63,545 bases of DNA, taken from assembly GCF_002286775.1 (NCBI RefSeq), contig NZ_NSGJ01000029.1, forward strand, positions 1 to 63,545. Direction: 5' to 3'. The notes beneath the pieces are model-generated. The model was not told the origin of the DNA and did not search any database. It saw only the letters and a program-made list of their open reading frames with translations. The DNA comes from Myroides sp. N17-2. GTDB taxonomy: Bacteria; Bacteroidota; Bacteroidia; Flavobacteriales; Flavobacteriaceae. Of the stretch, positions 8,372-18,316 are shown piece by piece. Positions within the stretch are counted from its first letter, which is position 1; each line of letters begins with the position of its first letter. A program made the translations under genes and the position numbers.

Positions 8372-9736
8372 TTACCATTTAACTTGTTTTTCTATAGCTT
8401 TGATCATTTCTGATGCGATATCTAAATTTGTAGCTCCTTCGATTCCTTCTAATCCAGGCGAAGAGTTTACTTCTAGCAATAAAGGACCTTTAGCTGAACG
8501 GATTATATCAACCCCCGCTACTTTTAGGTTCATTGCTTTAGCAGCTCTAATTGCTATTTTCTTTTCTTCAGGAGTTACTTTGATTATAGAAGCAGTACCT
8601 CCTAAGTGGATATTTGCTCTGAATTCTCCAGGAACAGCCTCACGTTGGATAGCAGCAACCACTTTTCCGTCTATTACGAAACAACGGATATCTTTGCCGT
8701 TAGCCTCTTTAATAAACTCTTGAACTAAGATGTTAGCGTTAAGACTTTTGAAAGCATTAATAACACTCTCAGCAGCTTTCTTCGTTTCGGCTAACACTAC
8801 ACCTTTTCCTTGAGTACCTTCTAATAACTTTACGATTAGTGGACTTCCACCGACCATCTTGATTAAGTCATTCGTATCTAAAGGCGAATTAGCAAAACCA
8901 GTAGTAGGGATATCTATTCCGTTATTTAATAATAACTGTAGTGAGAATAATTTATCTCTAGACTGTGTGATAGCAGCAGCATTGTTAAGACTGTAGACTT
9001 TTAGAGACTCGAAGTGACGTGTTAATGCACATCCGTAGTACGTCATACTAGGGCGGATACGTGGGATCACGGCGTCAAAGTCATTTAATATTCTACCACC
9101 TCTATAGTGAATCTCTGGTTGGTTAGCATCTAGTTTCATATAGCAATACTTCAGATTAAGGAAGTGCATCTCGTGCCCTCTTAATTCACCAGCTTCTATA
9201 ATTCTCTTATTACTATATAATTCAGGATTACTTGCTAATAGCCCAATGCGAAGACCTTTCTTATCTGTTTTAGGTTTAGTATAGTATTCTTCTAATTTTT
9301 CTACTGTAGGCTGACCTAATAAGAAGTGTTTCTCAGGATCTACTAATACGCGACCACCCATAGCTTCTCTACCTAATAGCATTCTATATCCCATAGAATC
9401 TCTATTCGTTAAAGTCAATTCTATAACCCACGTAGTGTTATCGATAGATATCTCAGTTTGGATAACATATCTAGACTCTCTAGTTCCGCTAGAACTTTTG
9501 ACAATTCTTTTATCTACTACTTTGGATTCACAGTGGATAATTGTTTTCCCATTGTTTTGAAGAGGATTGACATCAAATTTAACCCACTTCTCACCCTCTT
9601 TCTCAAAAGGAACAATGTTTATAGCGTGTAGTGCAGATGTCTTAGCACCTGAATCAACTCTAGCTTTAATAGCGGGGATATTTAAAGTAGAAAAAGAACA
9701 CCATTCTTCACTACCAACAATAACTTTGTCTAACAT
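8372..9736 (-). CDS. rimK: Fusion of a retropepsin-like Zn-protease-family domain with a RimK-type ATP-grasp ligase
   Basis: 454 residues in two parts. Residues 1-150 match the 'ATP-dependent zinc protease' (RimB-like) family, with the aspartyl-protease-like signature [12 protein letters not shown] (D28). Residues 160-454 are an ATP-grasp ligase of the RimK family, ending in the metal-binding [13 protein letters not shown] motif. RimK adds glutamates to the C-terminus of ribosomal protein S6; RimB-type proteins are thought to process that tail. In E. coli-like bacteria these are separate genes, so a fused writer and trimmer is plausible (inference). S6 as substrate is not proven here. Upstream lies an accessory region. 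Confidence 0.85.
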   Translation of the reverse strand: MLDKVIVGSEEWCSFSTLNIPAIKARVDSGAKTSALHAINIVPFEKEGEKWVKFDVNPLQNNGKTIIHCESKVVDKRIVKSSSGTRESRYVIQTEISIDNTTWVIELTLTNRDSMGYRMLLGREAMGGRVLVDPEKHFLLGQPTVEKLEEYYTKPKTDKKGLRIGLLASNPELYSNKRIIEAGELRGHEMHFLNLKYCYMKLDANQPEIHYRGGRILNDFDAVIPRIRPSMTYYGCALTRHFESLKVYSLNNAAAITQSRDKLFSLQLLLNNGIDIPTTGFANSPLDTNDLIKMVGGSPLIVKLLEGTQGKGVVLAETKKAAESVINAFKSLNANILVQEFIKEANGKDIRCFVIDGKVVAAIQREAVPGEFRANIHLGGTASIIKVTPEEKKIAIRAAKAMNLKVAGVDIIRSAKGPLLLEVNSSPGLEGIEGATNLDIASEMIKAIEKQVKW

Positions 9737-10410
9737 ATAATAATAAAAATCTAATGCGAATGTACTGTATTAAATATAATGCTTTTATATGACAATGAAA
9801 AAAAATATAAAATTTAATGATTTCGCAACATATTATAGATGTGATAAGAAGAAGTATAGTGGAGTGGGGATTTCGTTTGTGCCCTTATTTTGTTTTAGCA
9901 ATTATTGAAGAGGAAGCAGTCTCCCTAGAATCGCTTATCTGACGTATAGTTAGAAGGTGTAGTTATAGTCTCAACGAGTTTACAATTTAATGAGGTAATT
10001 TAGGAATTAACGATTAGCGATAAAGTATAGCTTAAAATCTCTTATTCTAGCTTTTTTTGGGATAGAGCTGCAATCTTAGTATATAATCAGAGGTTCTTTT
10101 ATACATATAGTTTTTAGCCATATCAAGTAGTTCTGTTTAGATATGCCACTCAAAATTGTTTATATTTTTTCTTTATTCACCACCTCTCTATATGATAAAA
10201 GTCAAATCCTAACCTTTCTGAATCCCCATTTTTTATATCACCCCCTGTATAAAGCCTCTAGAATATCTATAGTGTACTTTTTTGCATGTTTTTTTCAATT
10301 ACTAATTAAGGTAATGTGTTGATATTTAGTTGTTTTGTGTAGAAATGAAAATTATACTATATCTCTAATACCTTCGTTAATCCCTGTAAAATAGGGAGTG
10401 ACTGCTCTAC

Positions 10411-10455
10411 GATAGGACAGTAATAGGAGAATAGTAGGACAATAGTTGGGCTGAC
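10411..10455 (+). repeat. Dispersed element with three 11-bp-spaced AGGAC repeats, copy 1
   Basis: AGGAC at 10414, AGGAG at 10425 and AGGAC at 10436 are each exactly 11 bp apart, inside a 45-bp block that aligns without gaps to 55514-55558 and to the minus strand of 34403-34359. A hairpin TTGGGC (10446-10451) / GCCCAA (10464-10469) with a 12-nt loop begins inside the block. The function is unknown; it could bind a protein along one helix face or be a structured RNA. Confidence 0.7.
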
Positions 10456-10643
10456 AATATTCTGCCCAATTATACTACTCTTATTCTGCACTTATTCTTC
10501 TCTAATGGGCTATTCGTTTTAAGCCTTTTTTTTAATAGAATAAGATGAAATCTGACTAAAAAAGAAAATAATTCAACCTTTTATTGCGCCTAATTAATTT
10601 GTATTCACTTACCAAGTTAGAGTATCACTAGGCTGAACAGCAT

Positions 10644-10697
10644 ATAAAAGTTTTTTGATACTTATGTGCTTGGTATGCTGATTTTTATATATTACAA
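10644..10697 (+). promoter_or_regulatory. 54-bp block shared by both DUF6266 genes, copy 1
   Basis: It aligns without gaps to 55759-55812 and is nearly identical over its last 25 bp (CTGATTTTTATATATTACAA). It ends 77 bp before the start codon. A conserved promoter or leader start is likely; no textbook TAnnTTTG box is seen in it. Confidence 0.5.
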
Positions 10698-10712
10698 AAC
10701 AGAAAAAGGTAC

Positions 10713-10732
10713 GGGCGAATTGCAATTCGCCC
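10713..10732. repeat. Perfect 20-bp palindrome
   Basis: GGGCGAATTG followed by its exact reverse complement CAATTCGCCC, more GC-rich than its surroundings, 42 bp before the DUF6266 start. It is absent from the matching place upstream of the second copy, where AAGCGC/GCGCTT (55811-55823) stands instead. It looks like a small inserted repeat. Confidence 0.6.
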
Positions 10733-10774
10733 CAACAAAAAACAGAAAACCAAAAACACAAAAAAACATAAGTT

Positions 10775-11974
10775 ATGGCAGAAATCAAACAGGGTATACT
10801 AGGTGCAGTAAGAGGAAAAGTAGGAACAGTGGTAGGAGCGATGTGGAGAGGAAAAAACTACATACGTGCTAAACCGCGTAAATCAAGGAAAAAACCTACA
10901 ATGAAGCAATTGATTCAATGGGATAAAATGAGTCAAGTGTCAACATTTGCTAGTAAGTTTAAGGATTTTGTCAACGCATATTGTGCACCTGTGTATAATG
11001 GTGAAAAGTGGATTACGGGTAAAGAGCAAATGATCTCAAGACTTATGAAACAGGGGATAGGGCTAGTTAATGGAGAACAACATATCATAGTAGAAGAAGT
11101 CTTACTTTCTATCGGAAATCTAGCTCCTGCCGTTATCAAGAAGATTAACCGCCTTAAGACTGCAAAGTTTAAAGTACAATGGGATAATAACCTGATTAAT
11201 GCGCTAACGTTAGATACTGATGTTCTTACAATGATGCTATATAACGAGCAATTAGACCAATTTGTAGTCATCCCTAATATTGGCAATCGCGTAGATAAAT
11301 ATGCTCATTTTAGTGTACCAACGGATTGGGACAAAGGTAGAGTTTACTTCTGGAGTATGTGGAAAGCAGCTGATGGCAGTGTCCATAGCACGAGTTGTTT
11401 TCACGGTGTTCTAGAGCTTGAAAACGTGGAAGTAGAAAAAGAGAAAGAGAAAGAGAAACAGGGAGCAGAGAACGTGAAACAGGGAACAGAGCATGTAGAT
11501 CAGAAAACAGGAAATGAAAAACAGGAAGCAGATAGTGAAAATCAAGAAGTAGCAGCAGTTACCCCTATCGGGCAAGCTCGTGAAATCGCTCTAAAACAGT
11601 ATCTAGAAAAAGCAGATACAAGTGCAGAAGATAAGGCTACTCCGCCTTTCAAGGAAGAAACTACCCCACCTTTCAGGCACCCCTTCAAAGAAGTGGAAAT
11701 AGTAGGACAAGGACATACTGTAGCAGAGAAGCCAACACATCCTTTAGAAGTATCTTCTGATACCCAGTCTTTAGCTAATTCTCCTGAAGCAGTAGAACCT
11801 AAACTGAAAAAATGGACTCCACCTGGCTATATCCGTCTAGTAACTAAATCAATCAGCAAAGAGTCTAAAGAAGTAGAAACTCCCCTTAAAAGTAAACAAT
11901 CTGATGAGGGAGTAATCGATGGAGCACGCTCTATCTTAGAGGTTGACAACATTACAGAAGAACAGAAGGAGTGA
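10775..11974 (+). CDS. DUF6266 family protein, copy 1
   Basis: 399 residues. Residues 1-215 are the conserved DUF6266 domain (MAEIKQGILGAVRGKVG..., a basic segment KPRKSRKK, and later KYAHFSVP and FWSMWKAADGS). A charged low-complexity linker follows (about 216-345, with repeated KQG/E/N words and PPF motifs), then a short conserved tail, KKWTPPGY and GARSILEV. The same plan, with a different linker, is found at 55980-57074. No signal peptide or membrane segment is seen. The family is multicopy in Flavobacteriia and has no known function; the glycine-rich start recalls phage or secreted structural proteins, but that is only a guess. The DUF assignment is from memory of the N-terminus. It lies directly before the ATPase/HNH operon. 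Confidence 0.75.
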   Translation: MAEIKQGILGAVRGKVGTVVGAMWRGKNYIRAKPRKSRKKPTMKQLIQWDKMSQVSTFASKFKDFVNAYCAPVYNGEKWITGKEQMISRLMKQGIGLVNGEQHIIVEEVLLSIGNLAPAVIKKINRLKTAKFKVQWDNNLINALTLDTDVLTMMLYNEQLDQFVVIPNIGNRVDKYAHFSVPTDWDKGRVYFWSMWKAADGSVHSTSCFHGVLELENVEVEKEKEKEKQGAENVKQGTEHVDQKTGNEKQEADSENQEVAAVTPIGQAREIALKQYLEKADTSAEDKATPPFKEETTPPFRHPFKEVEIVGQGHTVAEKPTHPLEVSSDTQSLANSPEAVEPKLKKWTPPGYIRLVTKSISKESKEVETPLKSKQSDEGVIDGARSILEVDNITEEQKE

Positions 11975-12056
11975 TAAGGTTAGTAGACTAAATAAATGGG
12001 ATAGTTTACGGATTTCCGTATGTTAGATTGAACGAGGTGAAGTATATTAGTATTCT

Positions 12057-12064
12057 TAAATTTG
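12057..12064 (+). promoter_or_regulatory. Possible -7 box for the ATPase/HNH operon
   Basis: TAAATTTG fits TAnnTTTG and ends 7 bp before the ATG at 12072, which would give an almost leaderless transcript. No -33 box stands at the proper distance, so this is tentative. Confidence 0.3.
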
Positions 12065-12071
12065 CTAAACG

Positions 12072-14684
12072 ATGAGCTTTAAATTACTTGCTATACGACC
12101 GCTGAAAGGATGTTCTGATAATGTTCGTAAGAACTTACAAGAAGATGAGTTTTACTTCTTTGATAACTCATATAAACAATCTAAAGATGGTAATTATATT
12201 GTCAAAAAGGAAGATGTTACAGACTTACCCAATGGTTTCTTTCTACAGAAAAATACAGAGTCTTCATTAAAATATATCAATGTTCAGGCTATAGTAGGAA
12301 AGAACGGAAGTGGAAAGAGTGCTATAGTGGAATTGTTAATACGAGTTCTTAATAATACGAGTAAATTTATATTTCATTCTAAAAAAGGACTGTTAGATTT
12401 ACTTTATGTTAATGGACTTAAAGCAGAGGTGTACTTTCTAAAAGGAGGTGAAGTCTTTAAATTAAAGTTAGATTTCGAGTTCGTATCTTCTGAAGAAAGA
12501 GAAGATCCTGATACTGGACTTATTGAAGTCTACGATTTTGATGATGATGAACTATATGAGATGCTTAAAGGAAAGTCCTGTTTAAAAGTGTTTAAGAATG
12601 GTGGGGAAAAAGAGATTGAGGTTGAAGATTTTGCAATGGATTTTTTTACGATGTATGTTAATTACTCTCTGTATGGTTTAGATGAAGATGATTATATGGA
12701 TGAGGGAAATGAAGATTATTTACCGAAAGGCAAGCCTAAGAATATTCGATACACACAATCTTGGCTGAGTAAAGTATTTCATAAGAATGATGGATATCAA
12801 ACACCTTTAGTAATTCATCCATATCGCGAAGATGCAATGATTAATGTTAGAAATGAGAAACATTTGATGAAAAATAGGTTAGCAGTGTTATTATTTACGA
12901 ATCCTGAATATCGAACTATTATACCGGATTACAAGTTTGAAACTGTTGGCTTCTATTTGAAAGAATTTAGTTTTAATAAAATAGTTAATGATATATTAGA
13001 CCAGAATTTTTTAAAGAAGACAGGAGAAGAATTTACTAACCTATCTGATATAAGTAAGTTTGATAAATTTTCAATTAATGACATCGATACCTTAGTTAAT
13101 TATTTGGCTAAATGGATTGAGCAGAATGAAACTCTATTAAGTCAAGTAGAAAGCATTAATAAATTTAGAAATAACAGGAAAGTTAGTAAAGATATCCGTT
13201 CTTTTGGGAAATTTCTATATGCTATACGAGGGATTTTTTTAGATCCTATAAAGACTTTAAATAATATTGTACCATCTCATTCGGAATATGAAACAAAAGA
13301 AACTTCTATAGCAAGAATCTTTAATCATGTTATGACGCCTATGGTGACGATGCAATCACTTAGGGATAATATAAGTAAACAAGGCGGGATAACTGATGGT
13401 AGGATAGATAAAATTGAAGAAAAGCTTGGTCATTTTAATATAGATGTAATTAGTAGTTTATTACACTTGAGTTTTTCGAGGGATGTGTTATTAGACCATT
13501 ATGGAATGAGAGATGGAGATATTTCTTATGAAGAAAATATTAAAAGAACCGAAATTAAAGACTATTTATTCTGGTATTGTGTCGTTAAAGTATTTAAGGT
13601 CTGTAAGTATAGTCACTATTCACAATATGCGGATTTTTTTAGTTTAAATAACTTTTTTAAAACTGATGAAAATATAATAAGGAATAAATACAGGGAGTAT
13701 TTCGAGAAGTTGAGTAATGATAAAAGTCATATTACAGATAAGTTTAGGAGGACTAATTTTTTATTATCAACTTATAGTGAGTCCAATAGCAATAAACAAA
13801 TAATTGATTTACTAAATTTGTATTCTAATATATACAAGGAAAACAAGGCTTCTTTAGGGAAAGAAGTTGTCGAAAGTATTGATGATATTGGAGAAATAGT
13901 TCTTGATGTGCATGTAAATAATAGTGATGAGTTTGCTGAGTTATCTGACCTTTTACCACCCCCTATTTTTGATTATGAGTTTTATTCAAAGAAAGACAAT
14001 GTTCCTTTCTCTGCAGTTAGTTCAGGACAATTTCAGAAAATAGGATTACTGAGTTCATTAGTCTATCATTTGAAGAATTTAGATTCAATACAAGAGAGTA
14101 CTGATATATATTCGTATGAGAATGTTAATTTAATATTAGACGAGATAGAGCTGTATTTTCACCCTGAACAACAAAGAACATTTGTTAGTGACTTATTAGG
14201 TTTATTAAAGAAGAATAAGTTTAAGCAAATAAAGAGGATTAATATAATGTTCATTACTCACTCTCCATTTATCCTCTCTGATGTACCGTCACAGAATGTA
14301 TTAAAGTTAAGGGAAGGTAAGCCTGAGGCAGGAGATAATATTAATTCTTTTGGTGCAAATATACATGATTTGTTAGCAGATGAGTTTTTCTTAGATAATG
14401 GTTTTATGGGGGAGTTTGCTAAGGAGAAGATTAATAGTATTGTTAAGTTTTTGTACCTTAAGAAGAGCGTTAATGAGTTAGATAGTAATATGTCTAATAC
14501 TTTCTTTTCTGAGACTATGCAAGAGACTTTTAAAGAGGCTAAAGAGAAATTATCGAAAGAGTTAGATGTGTTAGATGTGAAGTACTCAAAAGAAGAAGTG
14601 GAACAGTATATTAAGCTTATTGGAGAGCCCTTATTGGCTGTAAAAATGAAAGAGATGTCGGATATTGCTTTTAAAGAGAATTAG
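12072..14684 (+). CDS. Large AAA/ABC-type ATPase of a Septu-like defence operon (PtuA-like)
   Basis: 870 residues. Walker A GKNGSGKS is at 76-83, an ABC-type signature SSGQ at 650-653, Walker B LILDE with D690-E691, and THS after the following strand. This is the split ATPase head of the SMC/RecF/OLD type, with a roughly 565-residue helical insert between Walker A and the signature. The next gene, 1 bp away, is an HNH nuclease; an ATPase paired with an HNH nuclease is the layout of Septu (PtuA-PtuB) and of retron Ec78-type effectors. No reverse transcriptase is present. Known PtuA proteins are about 500-550 residues, so this is an enlarged version or a sister family. ATP sensing or assembly with the nuclease is inferred. 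It lies between the first DUF6266 gene and clpC. Confidence 0.78.
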   Translation: MSFKLLAIRPLKGCSDNVRKNLQEDEFYFFDNSYKQSKDGNYIVKKEDVTDLPNGFFLQKNTESSLKYINVQAIVGKNGSGKSAIVELLIRVLNNTSKFIFHSKKGLLDLLYVNGLKAEVYFLKGGEVFKLKLDFEFVSSEEREDPDTGLIEVYDFDDDELYEMLKGKSCLKVFKNGGEKEIEVEDFAMDFFTMYVNYSLYGLDEDDYMDEGNEDYLPKGKPKNIRYTQSWLSKVFHKNDGYQTPLVIHPYREDAMINVRNEKHLMKNRLAVLLFTNPEYRTIIPDYKFETVGFYLKEFSFNKIVNDILDQNFLKKTGEEFTNLSDISKFDKFSINDIDTLVNYLAKWIEQNETLLSQVESINKFRNNRKVSKDIRSFGKFLYAIRGIFLDPIKTLNNIVPSHSEYETKETSIARIFNHVMTPMVTMQSLRDNISKQGGITDGRIDKIEEKLGHFNIDVISSLLHLSFSRDVLLDHYGMRDGDISYEENIKRTEIKDYLFWYCVVKVFKVCKYSHYSQYADFFSLNNFFKTDENIIRNKYREYFEKLSNDKSHITDKFRRTNFLLSTYSESNSNKQIIDLLNLYSNIYKENKASLGKEVVESIDDIGEIVLDVHVNNSDEFAELSDLLPPPIFDYEFYSKKDNVPFSAVSSGQFQKIGLLSSLVYHLKNLDSIQESTDIYSYENVNLILDEIELYFHPEQQRTFVSDLLGLLKKNKFKQIKRINIMFITHSPFILSDVPSQNVLKLREGKPEAGDNINSFGANIHDLLADEFFLDNGFMGEFAKEKINSIVKFLYLKKSVNELDSNMSNTFFSETMQETFKEAKEKLSKELDVLDVKYSKEEVEQYIKLIGEPLLAVKMKEMSDIAFKEN

Positions 14685-14685
14685 T

Positions 14686-15630
14686 ATGTTGTTTATAGAG
14701 AATTTTGAAGAAGCAAAAGCATATCATAGAAGCGTACTTAGTTGTTGGTTAAAGATTAAGCTTAGAGGGCGAAAAACTAAGCGTAACAAAGAAGGTTATG
14801 CTTGTGGGGATAATCAATGTAGGTGTTGTGATAGTGGTATACATAAGTTTAATTTAGAAAATAAGAGATTAGAAGTTTTACTGTATAATAACGTTGATAT
14901 GCTTTTAGAAGGTAGTATAGAAGAGCTTATTGATTTTTATAATGATAATTCTGTTCTTTTAGAGAGTGAAACATTAAAGAGATTATTTGTAAATTCAGGC
15001 TATGAAGATTATTTTCAAAAAAACCACGGGTTAACTTTCTTAAATAAACTTAATATTAGTACTTGTGTGTATTGTAATAGAAACTATACTTTACAATTGG
15101 TTAATAATCATAGTAGAGCCCAACTAGATCATTGGTTGCCTAAGACTCACTTTCCTTTTGCTGCATTAAATTTTTATAACTTGATCCCTTCTTGTCCGTC
15201 TTGTAATCATATAAAAGGACAAGGAGATGGTAAACGATGGTGGTTAGATAATTGGAATAATCTTGTTCATCCATATTTTATGGAAGAGACCTTTAAGTTT
15301 AGTTATTCTTATCTAAAAGATATTGACAAGTTAAGTGTGGAGATAGATAGTCTGAATACTAAAGTTAGTCAAACAGTTGAAGTAAACAAAATAAAAGAAA
15401 TTTATTCTGCTCATAATGAATTAGAGTTGAGAGATTTGTTTGATTTGAGGAAAAAGTATAATGATAATTATTTAAATATATTGTTAGATATTTTTTCAGG
15501 ATTGCAAATATCAGAAGAAGAAAAGTATCGCTTAATTTTTGGGATTGAAAAAAATGAAGTTGATTATCATAAACGACCTATGAGTAAGTTTAAGAATGAC
15601 ATTATTGAAGAGTTAATGAAGAAAGAGTAG
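14686..15630 (+). CDS. HNH endonuclease of the Septu-like operon (PtuB-like)
   Basis: 314 residues from the ATG at 14686; an in-frame TTG at 14665 lies inside the ATPase gene and is less likely. The nuclease core has CVYCNRN (C127, C130), LDHWLPK (D148, H149) and CPSCNHIKG (C170, C173, N174, H175), which is the zinc-stapled HNH arrangement. A second cysteine group at the N-terminus (C40, C45, C47, C48, H53) may bind another zinc. It matches the HNH proteins found next to ATPases in Septu and retron systems and would cut nucleic acid on infection (inference). It is translationally coupled to the ATPase gene with a 1-bp gap. No terminator is seen immediately behind it. Confidence 0.8.
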   Translation: MLFIENFEEAKAYHRSVLSCWLKIKLRGRKTKRNKEGYACGDNQCRCCDSGIHKFNLENKRLEVLLYNNVDMLLEGSIEELIDFYNDNSVLLESETLKRLFVNSGYEDYFQKNHGLTFLNKLNISTCVYCNRNYTLQLVNNHSRAQLDHWLPKTHFPFAALNFYNLIPSCPSCNHIKGQGDGKRWWLDNWNNLVHPYFMEETFKFSYSYLKDIDKLSVEIDSLNTKVSQTVEVNKIKEIYSAHNELELRDLFDLRKKYNDNYLNILLDIFSGLQISEEEKYRLIFGIEKNEVDYHKRPMSKFKNDIIEELMKKE

Positions 15631-15732
15631 TTGTAAAGAGAGTACTCATCAGTACTCGCTTTATATAAACCAAAAGTCAAAAGATTATAATCATCCATAG
15701 TCTCTAGTGATAAGGTTTTTATAAATCAGATT

Positions 15733-15773
15733 AACAAAAAAACAAGGGGCTGTCTCATTTGAGACAGCCCCTT
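15733..15773 (-). terminator. clpC terminator
   Basis: A 13-bp perfect stem (15744-15756 with 15761-15773, loop ATTT); on the minus strand it is followed by GTTTTTTTG. It ends the clpC unit and also separates it from the HNH gene. Confidence 0.88.
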
Positions 15774-15781
15774 TACTTATA

Positions 15782-18316
15782 TTACTGTGCATTAACTAAT
15801 ACTTCTAATGCGTCTTTTGCTTCGTTTAGTTTCATTTCGATACTATCACCTAGCGTTATTTTAGAGTTTACGATCTCTTCTGCTAGTGGGTCTTCGATGT
15901 ACTTCTGGATAGCTCGTTTTAGCGGTCTAGCTCCATATTGTTTATCAAATCCTTTCTCAGCGATGAAGTCTTTCGCATCTTCACTTAATGTTAGGTTATA
16001 ACCTAGATCAGTGATACGAGTAAATAACTTTTTAAGTTCGATATCGATGATTAGGTCGATATGGTTGCGTTCTAAAGCATTGAAGACAATGATGTCATCT
16101 ATTCTGTTTAAGAACTCAGGAGCAAAAGCTTTCTTCAGTGCGTTTTCTATTACAGACTTAGAGTTTTGACCAGTTTGTTCTTGTCTTGCATTTGTTCCAA
16201 AACCAACTCCTTGACCAAAGTCTTTTAGTTGACGAGCTCCGATGTTAGAAGTCATAATGATGATTGTATTTCTAAAATCAACTTTTCGACCTAAACTATC
16301 TGTAAGGTGTCCATCATCTAGCACTTGTAATAACATATTAAATACGTCTGGGTGTGCCTTCTCGATTTCATCAAATAGAATTACACTATATGGTTTTCTT
16401 CTGATTTTCTCTGTTAGTTGACCACCTTCTTCGTATCCTACGTATCCTGGAGGCGCTCCTACTAATCTAGAGATCGCGAATTTCTCCATATACTCACTCA
16501 TATCGATACGGATAAGTGCTTCTTCAGAGTCAAACATCTCTTTAGCGATAACTTTCGCTAACTGCGTTTTACCTACACCAGTCTGTCCTAAAAAGATAAA
16601 TGAACCGATAGGTCTATTAGGATCTTTTAGTCCAGCTCTGTTTCTCTGAATAGCCTTAGCGATCTTAGAGACAGCTTCGTCCTGACCGATTACTTTGCCT
16701 TTAATTAACTGAGGAAGATTAGCTAGTTTAGTAATCTCTTTCTCCGCTATTCTATTTACAGGTATACCCGTCATCATAGATACTACATCAGCAACGTCCT
16801 CTTCAGTAACCACTATTCTGTTCTCCTTAACATCCTGTTCCCAATTCTCTTGAGCGATAGCTAAGTCTTTCTCTAGTTGTTTCTCATCATCTCTTAAGCG
16901 AGCAGCTTCTTCATACTTTTGCTTTTGTACCATTTCGTTCTTTTGCTCTTTCGCTAGCTCTAGTCTTTGCTCAAGATCTACGATATTATCTGGTACATTG
17001 ATATTCGTGATGTGTACACGTGATCCTACTTCATCCATAGCGTCGATAGCCTTGTCTGGTAAGAAACGGTCGCTCATATATCTATTCGTAAGTTTCACAC
17101 ACGCCTCGATAGCTTCATCAGTGTACGTTACATTATGATGACTTTCGTATTTATCTTTAATGTTGTTTAAGATAGTAATCGTCTCGTCTACAGTAGTCGG
17201 TTCTACGATTACTTTTTGGAAACGACGCTCTAAAGCACCATCTTTCTCTATGTGCTGTCTAAACTCATCTAGGGTAGTGGCACCGATACATTGGATCTCA
17301 CCTCTAGCTAGAGCAGGTTTAAACATATTAGATGCGTCTAGTGAACCAGTAGCTCCACCTGCACCTACGATAGTATGAATCTCGTCTATGAATAGAATGA
17401 TATCATCATTCTTCTCTAGTTCGTTCATCACAGCTTTCATTCTCTCCTCAAACTGACCTCTGTACTTGGTACCCGCTACAAGGCTGGCTAAGTCTAGTGT
17501 CACGACTCTTTTGTTATATAGAATACGAGAAACTTTCTTCTGGATAATACGCAGTGCTAGTCCTTCTGCGATAGCAGATTTACCCACACCAGGTTCTCCA
17601 ATAAGAAGAGGGTTATTCTTCTTGCGTCTACTTAAGATTTGAGATACTCTCTCGATCTCTTTTTCACGACCTACTACAGGATCTAGCTTACCATTTTCGG
17701 CCATTTCTGTTAAATCACGACCAAAATTATCTAAAACAGGAGTTTTACTTCTTTTTGAAGTTTTAGTTCCAATGTTGTCAGAGTTGTCAGTGTTTTTACT
17801 GTCATCTTGGCTTGATTCATCATAAGTCTGTGCTTTAGGACTTTCAAATAAATCCTCTGAAGCACCGCTTTCAGAATCTTTGGTATTTACATATTCTTGC
17901 TTAACAGAATCATAATCTACTTTCATTTTATTTAAAATCTGAGTCGTAGGGTCATCACTGTTTTTTAATATACAAAGTAGCAAATGAACAGAGTTAATCT
18001 CGTCATTTTTAAACAGTTTAACTTCAAGATAAGTCAGCCTTAATGCGCGCTCAGCTTGTTTGGTTAAGTGTAGTTGTACTTTGTTATTAAGCAGTTCTTT
18101 ATTATGAGAAGCAGGGTTTAATGTTTCTATTTTATGACGTAGAAAATCGATATCTATGTCTAAGTTATTTAAAATATTAGACGCTTCACCTTGTTCCACT
18201 TTTAATAGTCCTAGTAATAGATGCTCTGTACCAATAGAGTCGTGGCTTAATCTGATAGCCTCGTCTTTACTATATGATATAACATCTTTTACTTCTTGTG
18301 AGAAATTATCATCCAT
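15782..18316 (-). CDS. clpC: ATP-dependent Clp protease ATP-binding subunit ClpC
   Basis: 844-residue Hsp100 unfoldase. The order is: Clp N-domain repeats (about 1-145), a polar linker, the D1 ATPase with GEPGVGKS at 240-247, a UVR motif ([17 protein letters not shown]), and the D2 ATPase with GQTGVGKT at 577-584. The short UVR-bearing middle instead of the long ClpB coiled coil identifies ClpC. It forms hexamers that feed substrates to ClpP; clpP itself is not in the window. It is transcribed alone and divergent from gyrA. Confidence 0.93.
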   Translation of the reverse strand: MDDNFSQEVKDVISYSKDEAIRLSHDSIGTEHLLLGLLKVEQGEASNILNNLDIDIDFLRHKIETLNPASHNKELLNNKVQLHLTKQAERALRLTYLEVKLFKNDEINSVHLLLCILKNSDDPTTQILNKMKVDYDSVKQEYVNTKDSESGASEDLFESPKAQTYDESSQDDSKNTDNSDNIGTKTSKRSKTPVLDNFGRDLTEMAENGKLDPVVGREKEIERVSQILSRRKKNNPLLIGEPGVGKSAIAEGLALRIIQKKVSRILYNKRVVTLDLASLVAGTKYRGQFEERMKAVMNELEKNDDIILFIDEIHTIVGAGGATGSLDASNMFKPALARGEIQCIGATTLDEFRQHIEKDGALERRFQKVIVEPTTVDETITILNNIKDKYESHHNVTYTDEAIEACVKLTNRYMSDRFLPDKAIDAMDEVGSRVHITNINVPDNIVDLEQRLELAKEQKNEMVQKQKYEEAARLRDDEKQLEKDLAIAQENWEQDVKENRIVVTEEDVADVVSMMTGIPVNRIAEKEITKLANLPQLIKGKVIGQDEAVSKIAKAIQRNRAGLKDPNRPIGSFIFLGQTGVGKTQLAKVIAKEMFDSEEALIRIDMSEYMEKFAISRLVGAPPGYVGYEEGGQLTEKIRRKPYSVILFDEIEKAHPDVFNMLLQVLDDGHLTDSLGRKVDFRNTIIIMTSNIGARQLKDFGQGVGFGTNARQEQTGQNSKSVIENALKKAFAPEFLNRIDDIIVFNALERNHIDLIIDIELKKLFTRITDLGYNLTLSEDAKDFIAEKGFDKQYGARPLKRAIQKYIEDPLAEEIVNSKITLGDSIEMKLNEAKDALEVLVNAQ

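Larger units (their letters stand above)
9737..10774. other. Long intergenic region upstream of the first DUF6266 gene
   Basis: About 1 kb, AT-rich, with no credible gene. The right half (about 10230-10774) is related along its length to the region before the second DUF6266 gene (about 55330-55979). It contains the 11-bp-spaced repeat element (10411-10455), a hairpin, the shared 54-bp block (10644-10697) and a palindrome (10713-10732). The left half (9737-10230) shows nothing I recognise. Confidence 0.7.

Noticed and set aside
10411..10455. Reading the 11-bp repeats as a CRISPR array or replication origin
   Set aside because: The units are too short and uniform for repeat-spacer structure, and there is no replication initiator gene nearby; three dispersed copies also argue against an origin.
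10666..10872. Possible 68-codon gene overlapping the start of the first DUF6266 gene
   Set aside because: It runs through a palindrome and the conserved leader block and out of frame through a clear DUF6266 start; it has no recognisable features.
12072..15630. Retron with ATPase/HNH effectors
   Set aside because: No reverse transcriptase gene and no msr/msd-like region lies next to the operon.
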